From Commensalibacter papalotli (GTDB taxonomy: Bacteria > Pseudomonadota > Alphaproteobacteria > Acetobacterales > Acetobacteraceae), in contig NZ_CAMXCI010000001.1 in the NCBI RefSeq assembly GCF_947179115.1, positions 310,001 to 374,000 of the forward strand: a DNA stretch of 64,000 nt. Direction: 5' to 3'. A program made the position numbers and the translations under genes. Positions 34,559 to 43,446 of the stretch are shown here, in pieces. The notes under the pieces were generated by a model. That model had not been told where the DNA came from. It ran no database searches and was given only the letters and a program-made list of their open reading frames with translations. Position 1 is the stretch's first letter. Each line of letters opens with the position of its first letter.

Positions 34559-35233
34559 ATGCGCAGACATGCTGCTCTTATGGCAACGGTGTTATTACTT
34601 AGTGGTTGCTCCGGGTTTGATCGTTTTTTAGATGATACAGTGAGGCTTCCTGGGAGTGATAACCCTGAAGCACCAAAAGGAGATTCTGAAAATATGATGA
34701 AAGCTCGGGGTCAAATGGTAACATCAACTCCGATTCTTCCTCAAAGTGGAAATATATGGCCCTCCCGTCCGCCTGCATTGCCTACATTAAGTGATGTTGC
34801 CAATGATGAACAATCTTTTTCATTATCTGATTATAGCCACGCATTCGGTGCGGATGAGGATGTTGTAAAACATGAACAGGGCACAAATCATACTTTACCA
34901 TCTGATTTTCCAGAAGATGGGGATTTAACCGCTGGTGAAAAAAATCAAATTAAAAATGGTGCTACTATAAATAAATCAGGTGGTTTTGGTAGTAGTAATG
35001 GTGGTATCTTGCCTGATCATATTGATGATCATGCTCCTAAATATATTGAAAAAGATACGAATAATAAACCTATTATTATACCTAATGGAGATGGCACTAG
35101 TACAGTAATCAGCTCAACTGGGAAAGTTTCTGTTATTAAAGATTCCCACAAATCAGAAAAATCCGCCAAAACACAAAATACATCTTCTGAGCCACAACGA
35201 GACGATACTCCAGCTCAGAAAAACGCAAATTAA
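34559..35233 (+). CDS. Hypothetical lipoprotein
   Basis: Predicted lipoprotein of 224 residues, function unknown. The start used is the ATG at 34559: GGAGG lies six bases upstream and the protein then opens with a clean lipoprotein signal (MRRHAALMATVLLLSGC, Cys 17). The ATG at 34541 has no ribosome site. The mature chain is polar and low in complexity: a Pro-rich segment (about 56-72, NIWPSRPPALPTLSDV), then Gly/Asn/Asp-rich stretches and a charged Lys/Ser tail, suggesting a mostly disordered periplasmic protein. The stop is four bases from the end of convergent bioA. Confidence 0.75.
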   Translation: MRRHAALMATVLLLSGCSGFDRFLDDTVRLPGSDNPEAPKGDSENMMKARGQMVTSTPILPQSGNIWPSRPPALPTLSDVANDEQSFSLSDYSHAFGADEDVVKHEQGTNHTLPSDFPEDGDLTAGEKNQIKNGATINKSGGFGSSNGGILPDHIDDHAPKYIEKDTNNKPIIIPNGDGTSTVISSTGKVSVIKDSHKSEKSAKTQNTSSEPQRDDTPAQKNAN

Positions 35234-35237
35234 AATT

Positions 35238-36485
35238 TTACCCATAAAATAATGTATGAACAATTGCCTGAGTTAACTTAGTTAACTCAGCAGTTGTAAT
35301 GGTAAAAGATGGGGTTAAGTAGATAATATCTCCAAAAGGTCTGATCCATACTTTATGGTCTAGTAATCTATTTTTTAACAGATTAATATTTTTAATCTTA
35401 TGTAACTCGACAACACCAATGGCACCTTTGACCCGAACATCTTTGACAATATCGAGTTTACGACATACTTCTAACTCGGCAGTCATTTGTAACTCTATAT
35501 TTTTAACATTATTTTTCCAATCATATTGATCAAATAATTCTAAAGATGCAATAGCACAGGCGCAGGCTAAGGGATTTGCCATAAAGGTTGGTCCATGCAT
35601 CAACGCATGATTTTCCTTATCAGATAAAAAACCATTAAAAATATGTTCTCTCGCAATAGTGGCAGCCAAGGCCATAGTGCCTCCACTGAGTGCTTTGGAC
35701 AAAGTTATAATATCTGGCACGACATTTGCTTGGTTACATGCGAATAGGCTGCCTGTGCGTCCTAAACCTGTAAAAATTTCATCGAAAATAAGAAGAATAT
35801 TAAAATGATCAGCTTGCTGACGTAAAAACATCAGTAATTCAGGGTCATGAATTAACATACCTCCAGCCCCTTGAACTAATGGCTCTATTAAAATAGCAGC
35901 GATTTCATGATGGTGTTTTTCAAGGAAAGCAATAAATTCTTGTTGTAGCTGTTTGGTTTTAGGTAGCGCGATAATATGCTGATGGGGTAAAATTCCTTGA
36001 AATAATTGGTGCATTCCTTCATCAGGATCGCAAACAGCCATGGTTGCCATTGTATCTCCATGATAGCCACCATAAAAAGAGAGAATTTTGGTTTTTTTTA
36101 AATGGTTTTGGTTTAACCAAAATTGAATAGCCATTTTCATAGCAACTTCAACAGAAACAGATCCTGATTCTGTAAAGAAAACTTTGTTCAAATTACCAGG
36201 CAATAAACTGGCAAGCTTTGCTGATAATTTAATGGCAGGTTCATGAATAATCCCTCCAAACATAATATGAGGCATTTTATATAGCTGTTTTTGGACTTGT
36301 TCGGCAATATAGGAATGGTTATAGCCATGACAGGCTGTCCACCACGAGGCGATGCCGTCAATGAGTTCTGTTCCATCACGTAAAGTAATTTTGGAGCCCT
36401 TTGTAAGTTCAGCTACGATAGGATTATTACAAGTTTGCATTTGAGTATAAGGAAGCCAGATATTTTTAAGCATTGAACCAGACAT
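35238..36485 (-). CDS. bioA: Adenosylmethionine-8-amino-7-oxononanoate aminotransferase
   Basis: PLP-dependent enzyme that uses SAM as amino donor to convert 8-amino-7-oxononanoate (KAPA) to 7,8-diaminopelargonate in biotin synthesis, 415 residues. Class III aminotransferase marks: DGIASWWTACHGYNH near the N-terminus, FDEIFTGLGRTGSLFA, and the PLP-Lys motif TLSKALSGG. The late GPTFMANPLACA is typical for BioA. It is transcribed away from bioF; the 78-base gap must hold both promoters, and no BioR-type TTATNNATAA box is seen in it. Confidence 0.95.
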   Translation of the reverse strand: MSGSMLKNIWLPYTQMQTCNNPIVAELTKGSKITLRDGTELIDGIASWWTACHGYNHSYIAEQVQKQLYKMPHIMFGGIIHEPAIKLSAKLASLLPGNLNKVFFTESGSVSVEVAMKMAIQFWLNQNHLKKTKILSFYGGYHGDTMATMAVCDPDEGMHQLFQGILPHQHIIALPKTKQLQQEFIAFLEKHHHEIAAILIEPLVQGAGGMLIHDPELLMFLRQQADHFNILLIFDEIFTGLGRTGSLFACNQANVVPDIITLSKALSGGTMALAATIAREHIFNGFLSDKENHALMHGPTFMANPLACACAIASLELFDQYDWKNNVKNIELQMTAELEVCRKLDIVKDVRVKGAIGVVELHKIKNINLLKNRLLDHKVWIRPFGDIIYLTPSFTITTAELTKLTQAIVHTLFYG

Positions 36486-36563
36486 TTTCTTTGCATATAA
36501 AAGGAAGGGATAGAAAATTAAAATTAACGATATTTAATAGTGAACTCAAACAGATTATTTTTT

Positions 36564-37751
36564 ATGAATCAATTTGACAATTTTTTTCAAGAAGCTTTAT
36601 CAAAACGTGAAGAAGAAGGGTTTCGCAGAAAGCTGACACCAATTGACGTGGCTAGCTCAGTTCAAATCCAAGTTCAAGGGCAGAAATACCTTAATTTTTC
36701 CAGTAATGATTATCTAGGTCTGTCTTTTCATCCAGAATTGCTACAAAAAAGCCAAGAGTGTGTTGCTAAATATGGCACGGGTTCTGCTGCTTCTCGGTTG
36801 ATTACAGGACATACATCGTGCCATCAAGCTATCGAAACACAACTTGCCCAGTTTTTAGGAACCGAAGCCGCTCTGGTCTTTGCTTCTGGTTGGCAAGCAA
36901 ATGTTGCTGTAATTGCTTGTTTAATAGAAAATTTACCAAAGCCTGTTTACGTTATTACGGACAAGCTTAATCATGCAAGCTTGCATTATGGATGTAAAGC
37001 AGGTCAAGGCAAGCAAATCAGATTTCGTCATAATGATATGAATCATCTTCAACAACGTTTAGATTCTCTTAAAGATTTAGATGGCAGCAAATTAATTATT
37101 ACTGAAACAATTTTTAGTATGGATGGCGATCAAGCAGATTTAAAAAGCCTAAGACGATTGGCCGATGAGCATCATGCTTTTTTGTTTCTTGATGATGCAC
37201 ATGCTACAGGGGTGCTAGGAGCGCAAGGGCAGGGGTTGGCACCAACTTATGCTGATTTAACAATGGGTACCTTCAGCAAAGCCTGGGGAAGCTTTGGTGC
37301 ATATATCGCAGGGTCCAAAGCATTATGTGATTGGTTGGTTAATTTTTGCTCTGGATTTATTCATACAACCTCTTTACCCCCAGCAGTTAATGGCAGTATT
37401 GCTGCTTCACTAGAGCTGATGCCTTTATTAGATAAAGAGCGTGCTTATTTAAAACAGCAGTGGCAATATGTAAAACAGCAATTATCTTTGTGGGGAATTA
37501 ATACAGGGGATACGGTTTCTCAAATTATACCTTTGATTGTAGGCTCAGCAGAAAATGCGTTGGAGATTACAAAATTACTAAAACAAGAAAAATTATGGGT
37601 TATGCCTATTCGTCCTCCAACGGTTCCTGCACATAGCAGTCGTTTACGTTTAACCCTAAGTGCAGCTCACCAGTCAAAAGATATTGAATATCTACTTGAT
37701 AAAATTAATATATTGATCAAGCAAAAGCCCTCTTTATGGAAAAGCAGATGA
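36564..37751 (+). CDS. bioF: 8-amino-7-oxononanoate synthase
   Basis: PLP-dependent condensation of pimeloyl-ACP with L-alanine to give KAPA, 395 residues. Alpha-oxoamine synthase marks: NFSSNDYLGLSFHPEL (N-terminal), the FLDDAHATGVLG aspartate, and the PLP-Lys in GTFSKAWGSFG. The start is the ATG at 36564; a GTG at 36540 is also in frame, and neither has a good ribosome site. The next gene begins inside its last codons. Confidence 0.94.
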   Translation: MNQFDNFFQEALSKREEEGFRRKLTPIDVASSVQIQVQGQKYLNFSSNDYLGLSFHPELLQKSQECVAKYGTGSAASRLITGHTSCHQAIETQLAQFLGTEAALVFASGWQANVAVIACLIENLPKPVYVITDKLNHASLHYGCKAGQGKQIRFRHNDMNHLQQRLDSLKDLDGSKLIITETIFSMDGDQADLKSLRRLADEHHAFLFLDDAHATGVLGAQGQGLAPTYADLTMGTFSKAWGSFGAYIAGSKALCDWLVNFCSGFIHTTSLPPAVNGSIAASLELMPLLDKERAYLKQQWQYVKQQLSLWGINTGDTVSQIIPLIVGSAENALEITKLLKQEKLWVMPIRPPTVPAHSSRLRLTLSAAHQSKDIEYLLDKINILIKQKPSLWKSR

Positions 37752-38419
37752 GTTCAAAATATCGTTTATTATTTGTACATGGTTGGGGATTTTCTAAAGA
37801 GTTTTGGAAACCTGTTGCGAATTTATTTCAAGGTTTTACTATTGATTATATAGATCTGGGATATCTTGACAATCAGGTGACATCTGACAAAGCATTACAA
37901 ATAATTCAAGAAAATCAAGATAATATAATAGCCATAGGGCATTCTTTAGGGTTTATATATCTACTTAAACAATTCCCTCTTAAATTCTATCATTATGTCG
38001 CGATAAATGGTTTCTTGCGTTTTTCAAAAGCGGATGATTTCGCTTCCGGTGTTCCTTTACGTATTTTACAGCGCATGTCTAAAAATATTGAAAAAGACAG
38101 TTCGGCAGTTTTATCTCAGTTTTATGAACAATGTCAGTATCATCAAACACCATCATTAATTTTGAATATAGAGCAGCTTAAAATAGGACTTGAATGGCTA
38201 GAAAAGAATGATTTTCGATCATGTTTATCAACTATTCAGAATAGATTGACGGTTATTGCTTCGGATCACGATCCTGTTGTTTCAAAGGAAATGACAAGCC
38301 ATTCTTTTAAAAATCAACCCATTCAATGGGTAGAAGACAAAACGCATATATTACCAATAAAAAAACCTGAATTATGCGCTTCAATCATCAGGAATACCCT
38401 CATATCAAATGAATTATAA
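37748..38419 (+). CDS. bioH: Alpha/beta hydrolase, BioH-like pimeloyl-ACP methyl ester esterase
   Basis: Small alpha/beta hydrolase, 223 residues from the ATG at 37748 (227 from 37736, which overlaps bioF more). The opening LLFVHGWGFSKEFWKP supplies the oxyanion hole. The nucleophile elbow GHSLG is at about 70-74, and a late SDHDP plus KTHIL would supply the acid and the His of the triad. BioH cuts the methyl ester of pimeloyl-ACP so that chain extension stops. The sequence is short for BioH and more like the BioG/BioH-replacing esterases. The position between bioF and bioCD, with overlaps on both sides, makes the role likely. Confidence 0.8.
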   Translation: MSSKYRLLFVHGWGFSKEFWKPVANLFQGFTIDYIDLGYLDNQVTSDKALQIIQENQDNIIAIGHSLGFIYLLKQFPLKFYHYVAINGFLRFSKADDFASGVPLRILQRMSKNIEKDSSAVLSQFYEQCQYHQTPSLILNIEQLKIGLEWLEKNDFRSCLSTIQNRLTVIASDHDPVVSKEMTSHSFKNQPIQWVEDKTHILPIKKPELCASIIRNTLISNEL

Positions 38420-39806
38420 TAAGCAAAAAATCATTCACTCTTTTAATCAAGCTGATTCATATGAGCAATCAGCTAAAATTCAAAAAATAGTAGTGAAACG
38501 ATTGGTTTCCTATATAAAGGAACTTAATTTTGACCCAAGCCAACCTTTATCGATTCTTGAGATCGGTTGTGGAACAGGATTACTTACACAATATTTATTA
38601 GAGTTATTTCCCAAAGCAAAATTTATAATTACTGATATTTCTTCGAAGATGGTTGAGCGAACAAAAGCCAAGTTTGAAAAAAAATATTCAAATGTTCAGT
38701 TTAAAATTATGGACGGCGAAGCTCTCCAACTTGATCAATCTTTTGATTTGATTTGCTCCAGCCTTGCATTTCAATGGTTTGAAGATTTAAAAGGTGCTTT
38801 ACAGAGAATAACTGATTTTTTGAACCCTAATGGTGTATTGCTTTGTTCGACTTTGGCTCAAGAAAGCTTTGAAGAGTGGAGAGCCATCTACGATCATTAT
38901 GATTATTCTTGTCCACTTCAATCTTATCCCAAATTAGATAAGTTAGAATCCTATTGGCCAACTTTAACTGGTGGCGGTTATTGGGAGACCGAAAGTATTA
39001 TTGATTCTATTCCAGATGGTCTTGAATTTATCAAAGAGCTACGTTGCATTGGTGCGCATACATCTTTGGCATCTCATCATTCCTTATCAGCGGGACAACT
39101 ACGCAAGGTTATTATCAAATTCAACAGTGATTATGGATATACAACTTATCAGGTTGCTTTTGGTTACTTTAAACGTTTTTCAGCCAAAGGTTTTTTTGTA
39201 ACGGGAACAGATACAGATGTCGGAAAAAGTTTTGTTTCAGCATGTTTAACCAAAGTTTTAAATGCTAAATATTGGAAGCCAATTCAAACGGGATTAAATT
39301 GTGATCAAGGGGATACAAAAACTGTCCAGCAGCTTGCAATGTTATCAGATCAGCAAGTCATTACCCCTTTGATAGAGCTTCAAGAGCCATTTTCGCCAGA
39401 AGAAGCTGCCAAGCGAGAAAATATTATATTAGATATTGAGCAATTGGACCTTTCATTATCATTTCACGATCAGCCTTATATTGTTGAAGGCGCAGGGGGG
39501 GCATTAGTACCAATTGCTGAATATCAGTTTATGATCCAGCTTATGAAGAAAATAAATTTACCTGTAATTATTGTAGCCAGAACTGAACTTGGGACTTTAA
39601 ATCATACATTACTAACTCTTGAGGTTATAAGGAAATATCATATACCAATTGCAGGCGTAATTTTGAATGGAAAACCCAATCCTGCAAACAAAGAAGCTAT
39701 AGAGCGTCATGGTAAAATCAAAGTTATTACCGAAATTCCACATATGGAAAAACTATCACTTGAATTTATATCGCAACTTTCCCAAGAAATTGCGTTATTT
39801 TATTAG
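38409..39806 (+). CDS. bioCD: Fused malonyl-ACP methyltransferase (BioC) and dethiobiotin synthetase (BioD)
   Basis: One uninterrupted frame of 465 residues joins two biotin enzymes. Residues 1 to about 255 are BioC, which methylates malonyl-ACP to start pimelate synthesis: SAM motif ILEIGCGTGLLTQYL (about 49-63) and LICSSLAFQWFEDL. Residues about 258-465 are BioD, which closes the ureido ring of dethiobiotin with CO2 and ATP: P-loop TGTDTDVGKS (265-274), KPIQTG, and EGAGGALVP. The junction (YFKRFSAKGFFVTG) leaves almost no linker. Both halves keep their key motifs, so both activities are expected. The start overlaps bioH by 11 bases. Confidence 0.92.
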   Translation: MNYNKQKIIHSFNQADSYEQSAKIQKIVVKRLVSYIKELNFDPSQPLSILEIGCGTGLLTQYLLELFPKAKFIITDISSKMVERTKAKFEKKYSNVQFKIMDGEALQLDQSFDLICSSLAFQWFEDLKGALQRITDFLNPNGVLLCSTLAQESFEEWRAIYDHYDYSCPLQSYPKLDKLESYWPTLTGGGYWETESIIDSIPDGLEFIKELRCIGAHTSLASHHSLSAGQLRKVIIKFNSDYGYTTYQVAFGYFKRFSAKGFFVTGTDTDVGKSFVSACLTKVLNAKYWKPIQTGLNCDQGDTKTVQQLAMLSDQQVITPLIELQEPFSPEEAAKRENIILDIEQLDLSLSFHDQPYIVEGAGGALVPIAEYQFMIQLMKKINLPVIIVARTELGTLNHTLLTLEVIRKYHIPIAGVILNGKPNPANKEAIERHGKIKVITEIPHMEKLSLEFISQLSQEIALFY

Positions 39807-39987
39807 AACTATTAAGTAATTTGATGTATAAAGAACAGGAACCACGATTGACTATTTGATATAATTTGAAAAAATTGCATGAAAATAGGAAGATTGTAAG
39901 AATTAACTTGATCTTTTGATAAAATGTAAGCATTTAGATAAAAGCAATATTTTAATATGAAGATAAGCTGATCAAAACGAGGATGTA

Positions 39988-40155
39988 ATGGCTAAAAGTA
40001 ACACAATTCAAATTAAATTACTTTCAACTGCTGAAACCGGTTTTTTCTATGTAACCAGAAAAAATGCCAGAGCACATACTGGTAAAATGGAATTAAAGAA
40101 ATACGATCCAGTTGTTCGTAAACACGTTGTTTTCCGTGAAGCAAAAATTAAATAA
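39988..40155 (+). CDS. rpmG: 50S ribosomal protein L33
   Basis: Small large-subunit protein of 55 residues (MAKSNTIQIKLLSTAETG...). It is the cysteine-free form: no CxxC zinc ribbon is present. The ARAHTGKMELKKYDP stretch matches L33. A GAGG site is about eight bases before the ATG. It is a single gene with a terminator. Confidence 0.95.
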   Translation: MAKSNTIQIKLLSTAETGFFYVTRKNARAHTGKMELKKYDPVVRKHVVFREAKIK

Positions 40156-40186
40156 TTTTTCTTAATTGAAATAACAAATAAGAAAG

Positions 40187-40214
40187 GCTGGGCAGTTTTG
40201 TTCCAGCTTTTTTT
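40187..40214 (+). terminator. Rho-independent terminator after rpmG
   Basis: A short stem GCTGG/CCAGC (40187-40191 with 40203-40207), extended by A-T pairs with one bulge, followed by seven T residues. Confidence 0.85.
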
Positions 40215-40238
40215 ATGCTCAATCGATAAACACTAACT

Positions 40239-40568
40239 TTAATAAAGATGATCGTTAGCTTTATAAGGAATAACAATTTCGTTTTCTTGAGAGAAACTCA
40301 GCATTACACGGGTACGTTCATCTAATAAATCTTTGTCTAAACGACCCTCTTTCAATCCAACGACCCTTCTAGCCCAAGCTTGTTGCTCTGAAATAGCATC
40401 TTGTTGTGCTTGTTGAGCTTCAACCAAAAGTTTTTGTTGTACATAATAGCTTTTTAATCCATGAGCACCATCCATTGTGTTCCACAGAAAAAAACCTGTT
40501 AAGCTTAAAAAGAAAACAGGGGGAATAGTTGCTTTTATAGCTTTTTTAACAAAATGTAAAAATTGCAT
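40239..40568 (-). CDS. ftsB: FtsB/DivIC-like septum formation initiator
   Basis: Small bitopic division protein of 109 residues. A single membrane segment (about 14-30) follows a basic N-terminus, then a coiled coil (about 38-75, rich in Gln/Glu/Ala) and a short periplasmic tail with the DLLDERTRVMLSF motif common to alphaproteobacterial FtsB. It would link FtsL and FtsQ in the divisome. It lies just downstream of eno, the usual alphaproteobacterial place, though the pdh genes that often follow are absent here. Confidence 0.85.
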   Translation of the reverse strand: MQFLHFVKKAIKATIPPVFFLSLTGFFLWNTMDGAHGLKSYYVQQKLLVEAQQAQQDAISEQQAWARRVVGLKEGRLDKDLLDERTRVMLSFSQENEIVIPYKANDHLY

Positions 40569-40597
40569 TCACTAAACCCTATGAAAAAATTATTGAT

Positions 40598-40629
40598 AAA
40601 GTCGGAAGTAATCTATAACTTCCGACTTT
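40598..40629 (-). terminator. Hairpin between eno and ftsB
   Basis: A perfect 12-bp inverted repeat (40598-40609 with 40618-40629), 14 bases past the eno stop. On the minus strand a T-rich tail follows only after a short gap (ATCAATAATTTTTT). It may end or weaken transcription from eno into ftsB. Confidence 0.6.
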
Positions 40630-40642
40630 GTCAAGCAAAAGA

Positions 40643-41932
40643 CTATAAAATTTCTAATGCTTTAAATGCGTTACGACCAGCATATCTTGCTGCATTACCT
40701 AAATCTTCTTCAATTCTGATCAATTGATTATATTTAGCAATACGATCTGAACGGGATAAAGATCCTGTTTTAATTTGACCAGCATTAGTTGCAACAGCGA
40801 TATCAGCAATAGTTGAATCTTCTGTTTCACCAGAACGATGGCTGACAACGGTTGAATAACCATGACGATGAGCTAATTCCATAGCTCTGAAAGTTTCTGT
40901 TAATGTACCAATTTGGTTAACTTTAACAAGCAATGAATTAGCAATGCCTTGTTTGATACCTTTTGCAAGTCTTTCCGGATTTGTTACAAATAAATCATCA
41001 CCAACTAATTGAACTTTATTACCAAGTTTTTGTGTCAGTTCTGACCATCCTTGCCAATCATCTTCAGCAAGACCATCTTCTGCAGAGATAATTGGGAAAT
41101 CATTACAAAGACCAACGATATATTCAACCATTTGGCTAGAGGTAAAGATTTTACCTTCACCTGTCATGTTATATTTACCGTCTTTAAAGAATTCGGATGA
41201 TGCAAGATCCAAAGCTAATGAAACTTCTTCACCAGCTTTATAACCGGCTTTTTCAATAGCTTTCATAATATAAGACAAAGCTTCATGAGCAGATTTAAGG
41301 TTTGGGGCAAATCCACCTTCATCTCCAACGCTGGTGTTTAACCCAGCTGCATGTAGATCATTTTTTAAAGTATGGAAGATTTCTGAACCCATTCTGACTG
41401 CTTCAGCAATAGAAGATGCACCATGTGGAACGATCATAAATTCTTGAATATCAATAGGATTATCTGCATGTTTACCGCCATTGACGATATTCATCATTGG
41501 AACAGGTAATACATGAGAGTAGGGAGAACCAAGGTAACGATATAAAGGTAGGCCAAGTTCATCAGCAGATGCTTTTGCTACAGCCATTGAAACGCCAAGT
41601 GTTGCATTCGCACCCAAGCGACCTTTATTTGGTGTTCCGTCAAGTTCGATCATAACTTCATCAACAAGCATTTGGTCTAAAGATTCAATACCAACCACTG
41701 CTTCTAAGATTTCACTATTTACGTTATTAACAGCTTTTAAAACGCCTTTACCAAAATAGCGATTTTTATCGCCATCACGTAGTTCAACCGCTTCATGAAC
41801 ACCAGTTGATGCACCAGAAGGAACTGCAGCACGACCAACCACGCCAGATTCTAATTCTACATCTACTTCAATAGTTGGTGTACCACGACTATCAAGAATT
41901 TCACGTGCTACGATGTCAACAATTGCACTCAT
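40643..41932 (-). CDS. eno: Enolase
   Basis: Glycolytic conversion of 2-phosphoglycerate to phosphoenolpyruvate, and part of the RNA degradosome in some bacteria; 429 residues. Marks: SGASTGVHEAVELRD near the N-terminus, the NIVNGGKHADN loop, GDEGGFAPN, and LLVKVNQIGTLTE with VVSHRSGETEDSTIADIAV. The metal-binding Asp and Glu residues (ALDLASSEF, SAEDGLAEDDW, GDDLFVTN) are present. It precedes ftsB, with a hairpin between them. Confidence 0.97.
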   Translation of the reverse strand: MSAIVDIVAREILDSRGTPTIEVDVELESGVVGRAAVPSGASTGVHEAVELRDGDKNRYFGKGVLKAVNNVNSEILEAVVGIESLDQMLVDEVMIELDGTPNKGRLGANATLGVSMAVAKASADELGLPLYRYLGSPYSHVLPVPMMNIVNGGKHADNPIDIQEFMIVPHGASSIAEAVRMGSEIFHTLKNDLHAAGLNTSVGDEGGFAPNLKSAHEALSYIMKAIEKAGYKAGEEVSLALDLASSEFFKDGKYNMTGEGKIFTSSQMVEYIVGLCNDFPIISAEDGLAEDDWQGWSELTQKLGNKVQLVGDDLFVTNPERLAKGIKQGIANSLLVKVNQIGTLTETFRAMELAHRHGYSTVVSHRSGETEDSTIADIAVATNAGQIKTGSLSRSDRIAKYNQLIRIEEDLGNAARYAGRNAFKALEIL

Positions 41933-42152
41933 TTTCTATCCTAACGTATATTAAGTGTTTTAAAAATATTTTAGATAATAAAATCACATTTCTTAAGAAT
42001 ACTGCCAAAGTTCAAGTTAAAGCAATATAAAAGCATATGTATTAGCAAAGGAACTTTGTTAAATACAAATTAGTATAGTAAAGAAAATGTTATTTTACTA
42101 GATATCCCTTTATTTATTTTAGAGTCATAATAGTAGTTTTAGGAGAATCTTA

Positions 42153-42632
42153 ATGAAGCGTATGCCTCTTATATTTTTTTTATTAGGGGTTTTATCACCA
42201 GTCCCTTTGGTGATTATGGCTTTTATGATGATGTCTTATTCACCACAAACTGCGTTGCCAATATTGGAGCCTTCTTTTGTAGGATACGCAGCAATTATGC
42301 TTGCATTTATTGGTGGAATAAACTGGATTCTCGCAATGCAAAAACCTGTTATTTTGCTTGATAATGATACGAATAACATTAGTAAAAAAAGGTTACTTAT
42401 AGCAGTTGTTCCCTGCTTATTTGCACAGTTTGCAATTATATGTACAGCTAATCAAAAATGGGCAATTGCATTATTTTTATTAATTATCGGGTTTGCAACC
42501 ACATTGTTTTTGGAAAGAAACGCTTATTTGCAAACTGAACAACCTATCGGTTATAGATCCATTAGATGGCTTACAACCTTGGTTATTCAACTTTGTTTAG
42601 TAGGTGCTATAGTTTTTAGGGCGCCTTGGTAA
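42153..42632 (+). CDS. DUF3429-family membrane protein
   Basis: Inner-membrane protein of 159 residues with five hydrophobic helices. The stretch FVGYAAIMLAFIGGINWILAM (about 42-62) is the hallmark of the DUF3429 family, whose function is unknown. The start has AGGAG eight bases upstream. Its last 17 bases overlap the end of kdsA on the opposite strand, so the two genes converge and share DNA. Confidence 0.8.
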   Translation: MKRMPLIFFLLGVLSPVPLVIMAFMMMSYSPQTALPILEPSFVGYAAIMLAFIGGINWILAMQKPVILLDNDTNNISKKRLLIAVVPCLFAQFAIICTANQKWAIALFLLIIGFATTLFLERNAYLQTEQPIGYRSIRWLTTLVIQLCLVGAIVFRAPW

Positions 42633-43446
42633 TTTTATCAATTTGATTAAGTTTGTTTAAAAGGGCAGGGACATCACAAAGTTTAATCATATTGGGACCA
42701 TCACTTGGCGCATTATCGGGATCTTGATGGGTTTCAATGAATAAAGCTGCAATTCCAACAGCCATGGCGGCTTTTGCAAGGTAACCTACAAATTCTCGTT
42801 GCCCGCCAGAAGAATCACCCATACCACCAGGTTGCTGTACTGAATGAGTTGCATCAAATACAACAGGATATCCTGTTTGCGCCATGATGGGTAAACCACG
42901 CATATCACTTATTAAGGTATTATATCCAAAAGAAGTGCCACGATCACAAAGTAAAATCTGATCATTGCCCGAAGATGCAATTTTATCAGCAACATTTCTC
43001 ATATCCCAAGGAGCAAGAAATTGGCCTTTTTTTACATTGATAACACGGTTTGTTTTAGCAGCTGCAATTAACAAATCGGTTTGACGGCATAAAAATGCAG
43101 GGATTTGTAATATATCAGCAACCAGAGCCACCTCTGAGCATTGCTCAGCAGAGTGCACATCCGTAAGAATCGGTAGTCCTAATTGAGTTTTAACCTCATT
43201 TAATACAGCTAGACCTTTTGTTATTCCCAATCCTCTTTGTTTTTGGATACTGGTACGATTTGCCTTATCAAAAGAGCTTTTATAAATCAGTCCAATTTGT
43301 TGTTTTGCACATATTTCTTTTAATTGGTGTGCAGTCTCTAATGCATGATCCTTAGATTCGATCTGACATGGGCCTGCAATCAAAGTAAATGGCAAGTTGT
43401 TTGCTATTGTTAAAGAACCAACATGGACTGATTTATTCAAATTCAT
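42616..43446 (-). CDS. kdsA: 3-deoxy-D-manno-octulosonate 8-phosphate synthase
   Basis: Condenses arabinose 5-phosphate and phosphoenolpyruvate to KDO-8-phosphate for the lipopolysaccharide core, 276 residues. Marks: AGPCQIES near the N-terminus, YKSSFDKANRTS, ILTDVHS, and CDRGTSFGYNTLISDMRG. The Cys in AGPC sits where the metal-dependent forms keep theirs, and the residue after SF is Asp-Lys as usual. Its start overlaps the pyrG stop by four bases. Confidence 0.96.
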   Translation of the reverse strand: MNLNKSVHVGSLTIANNLPFTLIAGPCQIESKDHALETAHQLKEICAKQQIGLIYKSSFDKANRTSIQKQRGLGITKGLAVLNEVKTQLGLPILTDVHSAEQCSEVALVADILQIPAFLCRQTDLLIAAAKTNRVINVKKGQFLAPWDMRNVADKIASSGNDQILLCDRGTSFGYNTLISDMRGLPIMAQTGYPVVFDATHSVQQPGGMGDSSGGQREFVGYLAKAAMAVGIAALFIETHQDPDNAPSDGPNMIKLCDVPALLNKLNQIDKITKAP

